A stretch of 64,000 bases of DNA from Luteibacter yeojuensis (GCF_011742875.1 NZ_JAAQTL010000001.1:2294001-2358000); one strand, 5' to 3'; positions 7,587-17,565 are shown, counted from the first letter of the stretch. A program made the numbers and translations. The notes: generated by a model from the sequence alone, not told the origin.

Positions 7587-10304
7587 TCAGCTCAGCTGCC
7601 CGTGGCAGTGCTTGTACTTCTTGCCCGACCCACAGGGACAGGGGTCGTTGCGTCCCACTTTCGGACCTTCGTTGAACACCGGAGCCATCGCCTGGGCGAC
7701 TTCGGCGCCGTCGCCAGCCTGGGCGCCCATCGCCTGCGCGTCGGCGTGCTGGAACTGCAGGCGCTGGGCTTCCGCCATGCGCTGCTGCTCGGCTTCCATC
7801 GCGGCGACTTCTTCCTCGCTGCGGATGCGAAGGCGTGCGAGCATCTGCACCACCTCGCCCTTGATCCGCTCGAGCATCTCGGCGAACAGTTCGAAGGACT
7901 CCCGCTTGAACTCCTGCTTCGGCTGCTTCTGCGCGTAACCGCGCAGATAGATACCCTGACGCAGGTAATCCATGCTCGCGAGGTGCTCCTTCCAGGCGTT
8001 GTCGACGACCGAGAGCATCACGTGCTTCTCGAGCGAACGCATCGTCTCGGCACCGATCTGCGCTTCCTTCTCGGCGAACAGCGCATCGACGGCGTCGCGG
8101 ACGTGCTCGAGGATGCTGTCGGCGTCCGCGTCCTTCCGGCCTTCCAGCCAGTGCGCCACGTCGAGGCGGAGGTTCAGTTCGCTGGCCAGTTCGCGATCGA
8201 GGCCGGCGATATCCCACTGGTCGTCGATGCTGTCCGCCGGAACATGCTTGCGCACGAGGCCGGTCACGACGTCCTGGCGGATGTCGTTGATCGTGTCGGA
8301 GATATCGTCGATCTCGAGCAGCTCGTCGCGCTGCGCGTAGATCACCTTGCGCTGGTCGTTGGCGACGTCGTCGAACTCGAGGAGGTTCTTGCGGATGTCG
8401 AAGTTGTGCTGTTCGACCTTGCGCTGCACCTTTTCGATCTGACGCGTGATGAGGCGGTCTTCCAGCGCCTCGTCTTCCTTCATGCCGAACATCTGCATCC
8501 AGCGGCCGATGCGCTCGCCGCCGAAGATGCGCATGAGGTTGTCCTGCAGCGACAGGTAGAAGCGCGAGGAACCCGGATCGCCCTGGCGACCGGAACGGCC
8601 GCGCAGCTGGTTGTCGATACGACGGGATTCGTGACGCTCGGTGCCGATGATGTGCAGGCCGCCGGCCGCGAGCACCTGCTCGTGGCGCTTCTTCCATTCC
8701 TCGCGTGCCTTCGCGCGCTCGGCCTCGGTGGCGCCTTCCGGCAATGCCGCCAGCGCGGCCTCGAGGCTGCCGCCAAGCACGATATCGGTACCGCGGCCGG
8801 CCATGTTCGTCGCAATGGTCACCGCACCCGGCGCGCCGGCCTGGGCGACGATGTGCGCTTCGCGCTCGTGCTGCTTCGCGTTGAGAACCTCGTGCGCGAT
8901 ATGTTCCTTGCGGAGCAGGCCAGAGACGAGTTCGGACACGTCGATGGACGCGGTGCCCACCAGCACGGGCTGGCCACGCTCGTGGCAGGCCTTGATGTCG
9001 GCGATGACCGCCTTGTACTTGGCGTCCGGACCGAGGAACACCGAATCGGGATTGTCGGCTCGGATCATCGGCTTGTGCGTGGGGATGACCACCACTTCCA
9101 GGCCATAGACCGTCTGGAATTCGTAGGCTTCCGTATCGGCCGTACCGGTCATGCCGGCCAGCTTCTTGTACATGCGGAACAGGTTCTGGAACGTGACCGT
9201 CGCGAGGGTCTGGTTCTCGCGCTGGATCGGCACGCCTTCCTTCGCCTCGACCGCCTGGTGCAGGCCGTCCGACCAGCGGCGGCCGGCCAGGGTACGGCCG
9301 GTGAACTCGTCGACGATGATGACTTCGCCGTCGCGCACGATGTAGTCGACGTCGCGCTGGTAGATGGCGTTGGCGCGCAGCGCCGCGTTCATATGGTGGA
9401 CGACGGCGAGGTTCTTCGAGTCGTACAGGCCGCTATCCGGGTCGATGACGCCCGCGTCGCGCAGCAGCTGCTCGGCGTGCTCCATGCCCTCTTCGGACAT
9501 GTGCACCTGCTTCTGCTTCTCGTCGACGAAATAGTCGCCGGGGCCGTCTTCCTTTTCCTGTCGCGAGAGGTGCGGCACCACCTTGTTCACCGCGATATAC
9601 AGCTGCGGGGAATCCTCGGCCGGGCCGGAGATGATCAGCGGCGTGCGCGCCTCGTCGATCAGGATGGAATCGACCTCGTCGACGATGGCGTAGTTCAGGC
9701 CGCGCTGGTTGCGCTGTTCCTTGCTGAGCGCCATGTTGTCGCGCAGGTAATCGAACCCGAATTCGTTGTTCGTGCCGTACGTGATGTCCGCCTGGTAGGC
9801 TCCGCGCTTGTCGGCGTGCTCCATGCCCGGGTACACGACGCCGACCGTCAGGCCGAGGAAGTTGTACAGCTTGCCCATCTGGGCGGAGTCGCGCCGCGCC
9901 AGGTAGTCGTTCACCGTGACGACGTGCACGCCCTTGCCTTCCAGGGCATTGAGGTAGACCGGGAGCGTACCGACCAGGGTCTTGCCCTCGCCCGTACGCA
10001 TTTCCGCGATGCGGCCCGAGTGCAGCACCATGCCGCCGATCAGCTGCACGTCGTAGTGACGCATGCCGAGGACGCGCTTGGCCGCCTCGCGGGTGACCGC
10101 GAAGGCTTCCGGCAGCAGCTTGTCGAGCGTCTCGCCGGCGGCGAGGCGCTGGCGGAACTCGTCGGTCTTGCCACGCAAGGCGTCGTCGGAAAGTTTCTCG
10201 AATTCCGGCTCGAGGGCATTGATGCGCTTCACCGTCTTGGACAGGTCGCGCAGCACACGCTCGTTACGGCTGCCGAAAATACTCGTCAGGGCACGATTGA
10301 ACAT
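7587..10304 (-). CDS. secA: Preprotein translocase ATPase SecA
   Basis: SecA is the motor that pushes unfolded preproteins through SecYEG. The 905-residue length is typical. Visible elements are the Walker A segment MRTGEGKTL (about residue 103), the DEAD-type Walker [22 protein letters not shown] split by family-typical residues, the preprotein cross-linking region, the second nucleotide-binding domain with [14 protein letters not shown] and [20 protein letters not shown] in its usual place, the helical scaffold/wing domain, and a C-terminal zinc ribbon [19 protein letters not shown] that binds SecB. No secM lies upstream. Instead a terminator-like hairpin with a U-run precedes the start codon (10326-10359). 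Confidence 0.97.
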   Translation of the reverse strand: MFNRALTSIFGSRNERVLRDLSKTVKRINALEPEFEKLSDDALRGKTDEFRQRLAAGETLDKLLPEAFAVTREAAKRVLGMRHYDVQLIGGMVLHSGRIAEMRTGEGKTLVGTLPVYLNALEGKGVHVVTVNDYLARRDSAQMGKLYNFLGLTVGVVYPGMEHADKRGAYQADITYGTNNEFGFDYLRDNMALSKEQRNQRGLNYAIVDEVDSILIDEARTPLIISGPAEDSPQLYIAVNKVVPHLSRQEKEDGPGDYFVDEKQKQVHMSEEGMEHAEQLLRDAGVIDPDSGLYDSKNLAVVHHMNAALRANAIYQRDVDYIVRDGEVIIVDEFTGRTLAGRRWSDGLHQAVEAKEGVPIQRENQTLATVTFQNLFRMYKKLAGMTGTADTEAYEFQTVYGLEVVVIPTHKPMIRADNPDSVFLGPDAKYKAVIADIKACHERGQPVLVGTASIDVSELVSGLLRKEHIAHEVLNAKQHEREAHIVAQAGAPGAVTIATNMAGRGTDIVLGGSLEAALAALPEGATEAERAKAREEWKKRHEQVLAAGGLHIIGTERHESRRIDNQLRGRSGRQGDPGSSRFYLSLQDNLMRIFGGERIGRWMQMFGMKEDEALEDRLITRQIEKVQRKVEQHNFDIRKNLLEFDDVANDQRKVIYAQRDELLEIDDISDTINDIRQDVVTGLVRKHVPADSIDDQWDIAGLDRELASELNLRLDVAHWLEGRKDADADSILEHVRDAVDALFAEKEAQIGAETMRSLEKHVMLSVVDNAWKEHLASMDYLRQGIYLRGYAQKQPKQEFKRESFELFAEMLERIKGEVVQMLARLRIRSEEEVAAMEAEQQRMAEAQRLQFQHADAQAMGAQAGDGAEVAQAMAPVFNEGPKVGRNDPCPCGSGKKYKHCHGQLS

Positions 10305-10325
10305 CGATCATCCGGATCTGAAGCG

Positions 10326-10359
10326 AAAAAAGTTGCCGGACGGCACGAAGCCGGCCGGC
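10326..10359 (-). terminator. Terminator-like hairpin in the secA leader
   Basis: Read on the minus strand, GCCGG-C-CGGC, a TTCGT loop and GCCG-T-CCGGC (10359 to 10335) form a nearly perfect stem with one internal mismatch, followed after AAC by six T (10331-10326). The secA ATG is only 21 bp further on. The element can end transcripts from the upstream M23 gene. If the secA promoter is the candidate at 10371-10376, it would instead lie inside the secA leader and could act as an attenuator. Confidence 0.6.
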
Positions 10360-10370
10360 ACGAAGGGACG

Positions 10371-10376
10371 ATCATA
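10371..10376 (-). promoter_or_regulatory. Candidate -10 box upstream of secA
   Basis: The minus strand reads TATGAT here, one base from the sigma-70 -10 consensus. Transcription would start around 10364, just before the hairpin at 10359, giving a leader of about 60 nt. No good -35 match lies 16-18 bp upstream, so this is only a candidate. Confidence 0.35.
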
Positions 10377-10435
10377 CTACGGGCGCCCCCGCCTTACCTC
10401 CGGGTGGCGGCTGCGCCCCCGGGATTCAAGCCCGT

Positions 10436-11368
10436 TCAGCGATGGCTGCGTACGTACGCCAGCGGATTGACCACGCGGTCGTGGTACCAGACCTCGAAAT
10501 GGACGTGGGAGCCCGTGGAACGGCCGGTGGAACCCGCCTTGGCGATGACGTCGCCCACCCTCACGCGTTGCCCGGGGCGCGCGACGATGGCGCTGTTGTG
10601 GGCGTAACGGGTCATGTAGCCGTTGCCATGGTCGATTTCGACGACATTCCCATAACCGGAACGCTGACCGGCAAAGGTGACCATGCCTTCGGCCACCGCG
10701 GTCACCGGCGTACCCTTTGGCGCGGCGATGTCGATGCCCGTGTGGCGGGCGGCGTGACCGCTGAAGGGGTCCGGGCGGCCACCGAAATAGGACGATATAT
10801 AGCCATTCACGGGCATGCCCGTCGGTCGCAGGCTGGACTCGATGCTCCGGTCCATCAGCATGTCGCGCAAGGCCTGCAGCTGGGCCTGCTGGCTGTCGAA
10901 CTGCCCGGAGAGCCGCTCGATGCTCTCACTCAGCGACGCCGGCATGGTGTAGGCGGGGGTATCGGTGGTGAGTTCAGGACCGCCCTGGCCGGGCTCCTCG
11001 TCGAAATTGAATTCGCCGTCGTCGAGCTTGCCAACCTGGGTCAGGCGTTCTCCCAGGGCATTGAGACGGACGGACTGGGCCTGCAGCTGGCCCAGCTTCA
11101 CGGCCAGTGCGTCCAGGTCGCGCTGGGCATCGCGCCTGATCTCGGCGACGCGGGCGTCCTGGTTACCCACTTGCTGCTCGAGATGGCCGATATCGCCAAG
11201 GACGCGGGCCTTCGGTCCGGCCACCGCCAGGGCCACGCCGGCACCGACCCCGGCAATGCCCAGGAAGCCGGTCAGGGCGATCGCCACAACCTTGCAGCGC
11301 AGGCGCCGACAGGTCAGGTCGAGCGTTTTCGGCCCTTTCTGGCCACGAGACACGAGTATGATCTGCAT
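10436..11368 (-). CDS. M23 family (LytM-type) metallopeptidase
   Basis: This is a membrane-anchored murein endopeptidase-like protein of 310 residues from the ATG at 11368 (a GTG at 11377 would add three). After a short basic cytoplasmic segment there is one transmembrane helix (about residues 27-50, VVAIALTGFLGIAGVGAGVAL), then a periplasmic coiled-coil (about 60-110 and 140-165), and a C-terminal M23 domain. Zinc-site motifs HTGIDIAAPKGTPV and HVHFEVW are intact, so catalysis is plausible rather than an EnvC-like degenerate domain. The protein presumably cuts peptide cross-links or activates amidases. Its neighbours are secA downstream and dciA, divergent, only about 31 bp away. Confidence 0.9.
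   Translation of the reverse strand: MQIILVSRGQKGPKTLDLTCRRLRCKVVAIALTGFLGIAGVGAGVALAVAGPKARVLGDIGHLEQQVGNQDARVAEIRRDAQRDLDALAVKLGQLQAQSVRLNALGERLTQVGKLDDGEFNFDEEPGQGGPELTTDTPAYTMPASLSESIERLSGQFDSQQAQLQALRDMLMDRSIESSLRPTGMPVNGYISSYFGGRPDPFSGHAARHTGIDIAAPKGTPVTAVAEGMVTFAGQRSGYGNVVEIDHGNGYMTRYAHNSAIVARPGQRVRVGDVIAKAGSTGRSTGSHVHFEVWYHDRVVNPLAYVRSHR
11357..11362 (+). promoter_or_regulatory. Candidate -10 box for dciA
   Basis: TATGAT on the plus strand lies 38 bp before the dciA ATG, inside the first codons of the divergent M23 gene. No convincing -35 hexamer is present at 16-18 bp. Because the two start codons are about 31 bp apart, each gene's promoter must overlap the other's 5' end. Confidence 0.3.
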
Positions 11369-11399
11369 ACGTTCCACATCGAATAGTCAAAGCCGGCCC

Positions 11400-11858
11400 A
11401 TGCCACCGCCGTCCAGCCCGTCCCGCCGCTACACCAACGGACTCAAGTCCGTCGGGGAGTTCGGGCCCGTCGCATCGCTGGCCCAAAGGGCCCGCGAACT
11501 CGACCGCCTGGACCGCCAGCTGCGCGCGACGCTGCCCTCGCCGTTATGCGACCAGATCCGCTTCGCGGACCTGCGCGACGGCAGGCTCGTCTTCCTTGCG
11601 CCCTCGTCGGCCTGGGCTTCGCGGGTGCGCCTTTACCAGGCGCAAATCCTCGACGCCGCTCGCGCCATCGGCGCGTCAGCCCACTCGGTTGCCGTGAAAG
11701 TGGCCCCCCTGCCGCCCGAGGAAGTCATCCCCGACCGGCACAAACCGCTTTCCGCCTCGGCGGCCCGCCATCTGCGGGTCGCTGCTGCGTCACTCTCCGA
11801 CCCCACGTTGCGGGATCTGTTCCTTTACTTGGCCTCCCAGGCCGAAAATCCCGATTAA
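11400..11858 (+). CDS. dciA: DciA family replicative helicase loader (DUF721)
   Basis: DciA proteins bind and help load the DnaB helicase in the many bacteria that lack DnaC or DnaI. The start is the ATG at 11400; the frame is open further upstream only as antisense of the M23 gene. The protein has 152 residues. An N-terminal basic, Pro/Ser-rich tail is followed by the KH-like DUF721 core (about 20-110: LAQRARELDRLDRQLRATL, then ADLRDGRLVFLAPSSAWASR with its usual aliphatic pattern and RVRLYQAQIL) and a helical C-terminal tail. The location between lpxC and an M23 peptidase gene is typical of Lysobacterales. Confidence 0.85.
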   Translation: MPPPSSPSRRYTNGLKSVGEFGPVASLAQRARELDRLDRQLRATLPSPLCDQIRFADLRDGRLVFLAPSSAWASRVRLYQAQILDAARAIGASAHSVAVKVAPLPPEEVIPDRHKPLSASAARHLRVAAASLSDPTLRDLFLYLASQAENPD

Positions 11859-11870
11859 TCCTGTAGTTAG

Positions 11871-11917
11871 CGCCACCCTTAAAGTCCGTAAGTTCGCACG
11901 GACCCTGAGAGGTGGCG
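11871..11917. repeat. Two-tier inverted repeat between dciA and lpxC
   Basis: Outer arms CGCCACC (11871-11877) and GGTGGCG (11911-11917) enclose inner arms GTCCGT (11884-11889) and ACGGAC (11898-11903) around an 8-nt loop. It lies 12 bp after the dciA stop in an intergenic region with no gene. No T-run follows on either strand, so a classic terminator is unlikely. It could be an RNA stability element or a protein site. Confidence 0.45.
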
Positions 11918-12006
11918 AACTTTATAGCACGCATGAACCCTGTGGACACCGAAAATGTACATAAAATTCACCGGACGTGACCCGCATCACTATGGTGCAG
12001 GCGCAC

Positions 12007-12034
12007 AAAAAAGGCCGCGATGATCGCGGCCTTT
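12007..12034 (-). terminator. Intrinsic terminator of lpxC
   Basis: AAAGGCCGCGA (12010-12020), a TGA loop and TCGCGGCCTTT (12024-12034) form an 11-bp stem. On the minus strand it is followed by six T (12012-12007). It lies 25 bp past the lpxC stop. Read from dciA, the 3' flank CTTTGGG is a poorer T-run, so the element mainly serves lpxC. Confidence 0.88.
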
Positions 12035-12059
12035 GGGTGTTTCATGTTGCCTGGGGCGC

Positions 12060-12971
12060 TTAGACGGCCTGGGCGGGATGGGCGTAGGAAATGGGCGCCT
12101 TCGCCGGGTCCTTGAAGCTGACCTCTTCCCACGCGGTGACGTCGGCCATGAGGCTGCGCAGCAGTTTGTTGTTGAGCTCGTGGCCCGACTTGTGCGCGGA
12201 GTACGCGCCGATCAGGCTGTGGCCCAGCATGTAGATGTCGCCTATGGCGTCGAGGATCTTGTGCTTGACGAACTCGTTGTCGTAACGGAGGCCGTCTTCG
12301 TTCAGCACGCGATAGTCATCGAGCACCACGGCGTTGTCCATCGAACCGCCCAACGTGAGGTTGCGCTCGCGGAGCATTTCGATGTCGCGCATGAAGCCGA
12401 ACGTGCGGGCGCGGCTGACTTCCTTGACGAACGACGTGGTCGAGAAATCCATCTCGGCCTGCGAGTTGCGCTTGTTGAACAGCGGGTGGTCGAACTCGAC
12501 CGAGAAACCCACCTTGAAACCGTCGAACGGTTCGAGCTTGGCCCACTTGTCGCCGTCCTGCACGATCACCGGCTTCTTGATGCGGATGAAACGCTTGGCG
12601 GCGTCCTGTTCCTCGATGCCGGCGGACTGGATCAGGAACACGAACGGACCCGCGCTGCCGTCCATGATGGGCACTTCCGGCGCGGACAGGTCGACGTACG
12701 CATTGTCGATGCCGAGACCGGCCATCGCCGAGAGCAGATGCTCGACGGTGGAAACGCGGACGTCGCCATTCATCAGCGTGGTGGAAAGACGCGTGTCGCC
12801 GACGTTCTCCGGGCGCGAGTGCAACTCGACCGGCGGATTGAGATCGGTACGGCGGAATACGATGCCCGTATTCGGCGCCGCGGGACGAAGCGTCATGTAC
12901 ACCTTGTCGCCGGTATGGAGGCCGACGCCCGTGGCGCGAATGATGTTCTTTAGCGTGCGCTGCTTGATCAT
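12060..12971 (-). CDS. lpxC: UDP-3-O-acyl-N-acetylglucosamine deacetylase LpxC
   Basis: LpxC is the zinc-dependent deacetylase that commits UDP-acyl-GlcNAc to lipid A synthesis. The ATG at 12971 gives [21 protein letters not shown], the standard family N-terminus, and 303 residues; an in-frame ATG at 13013 would add 14 residues not found in the family. Zinc ligands correspond to H78 (VEHLL), H237 and D241 ([10 protein letters not shown]); E77 and H264 (KSGHELNN) are the catalytic base and assisting histidine. The [12 protein letters not shown] stretch is also present. The gene is the last of the dcw block but is separated from ftsZ by 325 bp and probably has its own promoter. Confidence 0.97.
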   Translation of the reverse strand: MIKQRTLKNIIRATGVGLHTGDKVYMTLRPAAPNTGIVFRRTDLNPPVELHSRPENVGDTRLSTTLMNGDVRVSTVEHLLSAMAGLGIDNAYVDLSAPEVPIMDGSAGPFVFLIQSAGIEEQDAAKRFIRIKKPVIVQDGDKWAKLEPFDGFKVGFSVEFDHPLFNKRNSQAEMDFSTTSFVKEVSRARTFGFMRDIEMLRERNLTLGGSMDNAVVLDDYRVLNEDGLRYDNEFVKHKILDAIGDIYMLGHSLIGAYSAHKSGHELNNKLLRSLMADVTAWEEVSFKDPAKAPISYAHPAQAV

Positions 12972-13296
12972 GTTGGGCAGAACCTTGTGGCAGCAGCCTT
13001 GAGTAATCGACATGCTAACACAGTCTTAACCTCGGAATAAACAAACCGGACGGTACAGTCCAGCATTCGCCTTCACTATTCCTTCAGCAACAGGCGCCCG
13101 TCGTTCTCATCTGCCCTGCGACTGATTCTCCGCCCTTTCAAGGACTTGCAAGTAATTGATCTCACTTGCAGCTTTTCCGTAACGAGACAGCAGGTCCCCG
13201 CCGCCCGGACGGGACGGCGGCGGGTACCCCCGGACGATCCGGCCTCATGCCGGAACGTCCTCACGTTTTCCTTAACGTGTCTTGCGTGAGTGCCGG
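12972..13296. other. 325-bp intergenic region between ftsZ and lpxC
   Basis: No gene is seen here. It holds a short hairpin CACGTT-TTCCTT-AACGTG (13262-13279) about 18 bp after the ftsZ stop and a strong GC stem CCCGCCGCC/GGCGGCGGG (13197-13205 with 13216-13224). Neither is followed by a T-run on the minus strand. There is also a repeated ACTTGCA (13144 and 13164). A weak minus-strand promoter-like pair (TGGACT, 17 bp, TATTCC) lies about 50-90 bp before lpxC. These probably mark 3'-end processing of the dcw transcript and a separate lpxC promoter. Confidence 0.45.
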
Positions 13297-14481
13297 TCAG
13301 TCGGCCTGGCGACGCAGGAAGGCCGGAATATCCAGGTAGTCGATGGCCGGCTCGGCGGTCTTCTGCGCCGGCGCGGGTTCGGAGCGGACGGACGGCGCGA
13401 CGTCGGCCTGCGCGTAATCCACCACCTCGTTGCCCGTACCCGTGCGCAGCACGACCGGCCGCGGACGCTGGCGCATCTCCACCTGTTGCTGGACCGGCTG
13501 GCGGATCGGCTGCTTTGCCGACACGCCGCGGTTGAGGCCGGTGGCCACCACGGTGACGCGAACGTCGTCCTGCATCTCCGGGTCGAGCGAGGTGCCGATC
13601 ACCACGGTCGCGTCTTCGGAAGCGAAGTCGTGGATCACGCGACCGATCTCGTCGAACTCGCGCATCGTAAGGTTCGGGCCAGCGGTGACGTTGACCAGGA
13701 TGCCGCAGGCGCCGGACAGGTTCACGTCTTCGAGCAGCGGGTTGTTGATCGCCGACTCGGCGGCGGCCTGGGCACGGTCGTCGCCGCGGGCCGTGCCCGA
13801 ACCCATCATCGCCATGCCCATCTCGCTCATGACGGTGCGGACGTCGGCGAAGTCGACGTTGATCAGACCCGGGGCCGTGATCAGGTCGGCGATGCCCTGG
13901 ACGGCGCCCTGCAGCACGTCGTTGGCGGCCTTGAAGGCGTTCAGCAAGGTCACTTCGCGACCGAGCACCGACAGCAGCTTCTCGTTCGGGACGGTGATCA
14001 GCGAATCCACGTGCTGGGAGAGGTCCTCGATGCCCTTGAGCGCCACCTGCATGCGGCGGCGACCCTCGAACGGGAACGGCTTGGTGACGACCGCCACGGT
14101 GAGGATGCCCTTCTCCTTGGCCAGCTGCGCCACGACCGGCGCGGCGCCCGTACCCGTGCCGCCGCCCATGCCGGCGGTGATGAAGACCATGTCCGCGCCC
14201 TCGAGCATTTCCTCGATGCGCTCGCGGTCTTCCAGTGCGGCCTGACGGCCCACTTCCGGATTCGCGCCGGCGCCCAGGCCCTTGGTGACGTTGCCGCCGA
14301 GCTGGAGGTGCGTGCGCGAGGCACAGCTCTTCATGGCCTGCGCGTCGGTGTTGGCGACGACGAATTCCACGCCTTCGATATTGGAGTTCACCATGTGAGC
14401 CACGGCGTTGCCGCCGCCACCGCCCACACCGATGACCTTGATGACCGCATTCGGTGCCAGTTTTTCGATCAGTTCAAACAT
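13297..14481 (-). CDS. ftsZ: Cell division GTPase FtsZ
   Basis: FtsZ is the tubulin homologue that forms the Z-ring. The ATG at 14481 is preceded by GGAGG at 7-bp spacing and gives 394 residues. The N-terminal [14 protein letters not shown], the GTP-binding signature GGGTGTGA and the T7-loop NxDxxD segment ([13 protein letters not shown]) are intact. A variable linker follows from about residue 320, and the last residues [15 protein letters not shown] contain the conserved C-terminal peptide that binds FtsA and ZipA. The 128-bp gap from ftsA contains a possible dedicated promoter. Confidence 0.98.
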   Translation of the reverse strand: MFELIEKLAPNAVIKVIGVGGGGGNAVAHMVNSNIEGVEFVVANTDAQAMKSCASRTHLQLGGNVTKGLGAGANPEVGRQAALEDRERIEEMLEGADMVFITAGMGGGTGTGAAPVVAQLAKEKGILTVAVVTKPFPFEGRRRMQVALKGIEDLSQHVDSLITVPNEKLLSVLGREVTLLNAFKAANDVLQGAVQGIADLITAPGLINVDFADVRTVMSEMGMAMMGSGTARGDDRAQAAAESAINNPLLEDVNLSGACGILVNVTAGPNLTMREFDEIGRVIHDFASEDATVVIGTSLDPEMQDDVRVTVVATGLNRGVSAKQPIRQPVQQQVEMRQRPRPVVLRTGTGNEVVDYAQADVAPSVRSEPAPAQKTAEPAIDYLDIPAFLRRQAD

Positions 14482-14514
14482 TTCCCGTCCTCCGCAGAAC
14501 TTTTGTTTTATTGG

Positions 14515-14542
14515 TTTATGTCCCGTGACCGACTCCTGTCGA
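14515..14542 (-). promoter_or_regulatory. Candidate ftsZ promoter in the ftsA-ftsZ gap
   Basis: On the minus strand TCGACA (14542-14537; 5 of 6 matches to the -35 consensus) and CATAAA (14520-14515; 4 of 6) are 16 bp apart. The pair lies about 35-60 bp before the ftsZ start in the only large gap (128 bp) of the dcw cluster. E. coli ftsZ also has extra local promoters; here it is an inference from sequence. Confidence 0.4.
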
Positions 14543-14609
14543 CCGCGGGTTGCGGGCCTTCCTCTTGCCCCGGCGCCCCCATTCCATCGGGCACCGGCAA
14601 TCCGGTAAA

Positions 14610-15845
14610 TCAGAAATTCTTGGTGAACCAGCTTCGGAACTTCTCCACGACGCTGCCGACGTTTCCGACGGCTGAGCCGGTGTGACGCACGCCGCCGCTC
14701 GAGCGCGAGCCGTGCAGCAGCAGGCCCACGCCGGTCGAATGCAATTCGCTGGAAACCACGTCGCCCAGGCCGGACACGTGCTGCGGCACGCCGATGCGGA
14801 CCATCTTGTGGAAGATCTCCTCGGCCAGTTCGAGCGCGCCTTCCATGCGCGACGCGCCACCGGTCAGCACGATGCCGGCCGCGACGAGGCTCTCGTAACC
14901 GGAGCGGCGCAGTTCGTCCTGCACCATCTCGAAGATCTCCTCGTAGCGTGCCTGCACCGACTGGGCCAGCGCCTGACGCGCGAGGCGGCGCGGCGGGCGA
15001 TCGCCCACGCTGGGTACCTGGATGGTTTCCTCCGCGTGGGCCAGCTGGGCCAGCGCGCATGCGTACTTGATCTTGATCTCCTCCGCATGCGCCGTGGGCG
15101 TGTGCACGCCGTAGGCGATGTCGTTGGTGACCTGATCGCCGCCGACGGGGAGCGACTTCGTGTAGCGGATCGCGCCCTGCGTGTAGATGGCGATGTCCGT
15201 GGTGCCGGCGCCAATATCGACCAGGCACACGCCGAGTTCGAGCTCGTCCTCGGTGAGCACGGCCTTCGCGCTGGCGACGGCGGCGGGGACCAGCTCGTCG
15301 ACCGAGAGCCCGCAGCGCTGGATGCACTTGGAAATGTTCTGCACCGAGCTCGCGGCACCGGTCACGAGGTGCACGCTGGCCTCGAGGCGCACGCCGCTCA
15401 TGCCCACCGGATGGCGGATGCCGTCCTGGCCGTCGATGCGGTATTCCTGCGACTCCTTGTAGAGCACCTTGCGATCCGCCGGGATGGCGACCGCGCTGGC
15501 GGCCTCGAGCACCTGCTCGAGGTCGGCCGCCATCACCTCGCGGTCGCGGATGGCCGCGGTGCCATGCGAGTTGCGCGTTTCGAGGTGGCTGCCGGAGATG
15601 GAAGCGTAGACCGAGCGGATATCGCAGCCGGCCATCAGCTCGGCCTCCTCCACCGCGCGCTGGATGGAGTGCACGGTGGATTCGATGTCGACGACCGAGC
15701 CGCGCTTCATGCCGCGCGACACGTGCGTGCCGATGCCGATGACCTCGATCGGTTCGCCGGGTTCGTATTCGCCGACGATCGCGACCACCTTCGAGGTGCC
15801 GATATCGAGGCCGACGACGAGCTGTTTGTCGTTCTTGTTTCTCAT
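14610..15845 (-). CDS. ftsA: Cell division protein FtsA
   Basis: FtsA is the actin-like protein that tethers FtsZ filaments to the membrane and signals to the septal synthases. The ATG at 15845 gives 411 residues beginning with basic residues and the first phosphate-binding loop [17 protein letters not shown]. The 1C (SHS2) subdomain is followed by the second phosphate loop [15 protein letters not shown] and the adenosine motif [13 protein letters not shown]. The last residues [12 protein letters not shown] form the amphipathic membrane-targeting helix. The gene starts 8 bp after the ftsQ stop. Confidence 0.97.
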   Translation of the reverse strand: MRNKNDKQLVVGLDIGTSKVVAIVGEYEPGEPIEVIGIGTHVSRGMKRGSVVDIESTVHSIQRAVEEAELMAGCDIRSVYASISGSHLETRNSHGTAAIRDREVMAADLEQVLEAASAVAIPADRKVLYKESQEYRIDGQDGIRHPVGMSGVRLEASVHLVTGAASSVQNISKCIQRCGLSVDELVPAAVASAKAVLTEDELELGVCLVDIGAGTTDIAIYTQGAIRYTKSLPVGGDQVTNDIAYGVHTPTAHAEEIKIKYACALAQLAHAEETIQVPSVGDRPPRRLARQALAQSVQARYEEIFEMVQDELRRSGYESLVAAGIVLTGGASRMEGALELAEEIFHKMVRIGVPQHVSGLGDVVSSELHSTGVGLLLHGSRSSGGVRHTGSAVGNVGSVVEKFRSWFTKNF

Positions 15846-15853
15846 GGGTTGAC

Positions 15854-16594
15854 TCAGCTTCCGACCTTGGGCGTGGCCGTGGTTTCGGTTTCCGGCCACC
15901 GGATGGCGAATCCGTTGGTGTAACGAAGATCGGCATAGGCGAAACCGCCATGCCGACCGGCGACGAGTTGCGGGTAGACGTCGAGGAAGCGGGCGAGGCG
16001 GCGATCGGCCTGGTCGCGGTCGCCGATCACGATCTCGGCGCCGCTGTCCGTGGTGACGCTCCAGCTGCCGCGCTCGCTCAGCGAGACGCCGACGATCGAG
16101 AGCTGCGCCCTGCCTTCGAAGGCCTTGCGCGCCTGCGCGTAGAAACTCACCACCTCGGCGAGCCGCGAATCCGGTCCGCTGAGACGCGGCAGGTCGCCCA
16201 TCTGGTCGGCGCCCGGGGCATCGAACACGAGCCCCTGGCGACTGATCAGCCTGTGCTCGTTCCAGCGCGCGAACGGTTGCCTTTCGTACACGCGCAACAG
16301 GAGCGTATCCGGCCAGCGCTTGCGCACTTCCACCGATTCCACCCAGGGCAGCGCGCCGATGGAACGGCGTACGTCTTCGAGGTCGGTGGCGAAGAAGCCC
16401 TTGCCAAGGCGCGGGAGCACGGCGCTGCGGATCTGTTCGGCACTGACGTGCGCGAACTCCGCCTCGACCTTGAGTTGCGTCACGGGCCAGCGGCCCGCCG
16501 CAAACCAGCCTTGCATCACGCCGACCACGGGCAGCACCACCAGCGTGATGGCGATGCCCCAGGCGACGATTCGCGTGGCAGCGGCTCCCCTCAT
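15854..16594 (-). CDS. ftsQ: Cell division protein FtsQ
   Basis: FtsQ is the single-pass scaffold of the FtsQLB complex. The start chosen is the ATG at 16594, which overlaps the ddl stop as ATGA; the upstream ATG at 16642 lies inside ddl. The protein has 246 residues. A transmembrane helix at about 11-33 is followed by the POTRA domain ([20 protein letters not shown], about 37-105) and the beta domain with [14 protein letters not shown] and the conserved GLVFDAP. The C-terminal part would bind FtsB. Confidence 0.95.
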   Translation of the reverse strand: MRGAAATRIVAWGIAITLVVLPVVGVMQGWFAAGRWPVTQLKVEAEFAHVSAEQIRSAVLPRLGKGFFATDLEDVRRSIGALPWVESVEVRKRWPDTLLLRVYERQPFARWNEHRLISRQGLVFDAPGADQMGDLPRLSGPDSRLAEVVSFYAQARKAFEGRAQLSIVGVSLSERGSWSVTTDSGAEIVIGDRDQADRRLARFLDVYPQLVAGRHGGFAYADLRYTNGFAIRWPETETTATPKVGS

Positions 16595-17565
16595 GCCTTC
16601 GCACCCCCCCGCTGCATCGAGGTTTCGAGGATCCGCCAGCACAGGGCCTGGTAATCCAGACCAGCGGCGGCGGCGGCCTTCGGCACGAGCGAGTGCGAGG
16701 TCATGCCCGGCGCGGTATTCACTTCGAGCAGCCAGTTCTTGCCGTGGCGATCGCGCATCACGTCGACACGCCCCCAGCCGAAGCAGTCGAGAGCGTCGAA
16801 GGCCTGTAGCGCCAGCGCGCCCATCTCGTCTTCGGCGGCGCCGGAAAGACCGGGAACGATGTACTGGGTGTCTTCGGCGATGTACTTGGCGTTGTAGTCG
16901 TATTGCGTGGCCTTCGGCACGATCTTGATCGTGGGCAGCACTTCGCGGCCGAGCACGCCGACGGTGAACTCGCCACCTTCGTTCGCATCGCCCTCGATCA
17001 GCGTTTCCATGAGCATGTCGCCCGGGTAACGCCCGGCCAGTTCCACGGCGGCGTCGAGCCCGGCCTCGTCGAATACCCAGGTGATGCCCACGCTGGAGCC
17101 TTCCAGGGCCGGCTTCACGATCAACGGGAAACCGATCTCGCGGGCTGCGGCGTGCACGTCGGCACCGCGCGGCAGTGTCTTGAACTTCGGCGTGGGCAGG
17201 CCGAGCGCGATCCAGACCTGCTTGGCGCGCACCTTGTCGAGAGAGAGCGCGGAACCGAGTACGCCGGATCCCGTGTACGGCACTCCCAGCGACTGCAGCG
17301 CGCCCTGCAGCTCGCCGTTCTCGCCTCCCGCGCCGTGCAGGATGTTGAACACGCGCGCGAAATGCCCCGCGCGCACGGCGTCGAGCAGTGCCGGGATGCC
17401 GTCGATCGGATGGGCATCCACACCGCTCGCGCGAAGCGCGTCGAGCACGCCGCGGCCGGAGTTCAGCGACACGTCGCGTTCGGCGGACTGCCCCCCCATG
17501 ACCACGGCGACGCGGCCGAAGTCGGCGGCGTCGGTCACGGTGCGGGGGAAGCGTGTACTGCTCAT
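16591..17565 (-). CDS. ddl: D-alanine--D-alanine ligase
   Basis: Ddl joins two D-Ala with ATP for the pentapeptide. The ATG at 17565 shares one base with the murC stop (TGATG). It gives 324 residues, slightly longer than DdlB because of a short N-terminal extension before [16 protein letters not shown]. The ATP-grasp fold is complete: [27 protein letters not shown] for the omega-loop, [10 protein letters not shown] and [20 protein letters not shown] for the metal and D-Ala sites. The presence of Y (YDYNAKY) fits a D-Ala-D-Ala rather than a D-lactate ligase. Confidence 0.96.
   Translation of the reverse strand: MSSTRFPRTVTDAADFGRVAVVMGGQSAERDVSLNSGRGVLDALRASGVDAHPIDGIPALLDAVRAGHFARVFNILHGAGGENGELQGALQSLGVPYTGSGVLGSALSLDKVRAKQVWIALGLPTPKFKTLPRGADVHAAAREIGFPLIVKPALEGSSVGITWVFDEAGLDAAVELAGRYPGDMLMETLIEGDANEGGEFTVGVLGREVLPTIKIVPKATQYDYNAKYIAEDTQYIVPGLSGAAEDEMGALALQAFDALDCFGWGRVDVMRDRHGKNWLLEVNTAPGMTSHSLVPKAAAAAGLDYQALCWRILETSMQRGGAKA

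Noticed and set aside
10305..10435. A secM-like arrest peptide upstream of secA
   Set aside because: No short frame with a signal sequence and an arrest-type C-terminus is present in the gap; the upstream gene is an M23 peptidase.
7602..10607. A 1001-codon open frame on the plus strand opposite secA
   Set aside because: It is the antisense shadow of a GC-rich gene with strong third-position GC; the product is low-complexity (runs of His, Val, Leu, Arg) and matches no family, while SecA on the other strand is unmistakable.
10965..11399. A 145-codon upstream extension of the dciA frame
   Set aside because: It is fully antisense to the M23 peptidase and low-complexity; the ATG at 11400 gives the normal DUF721 length.
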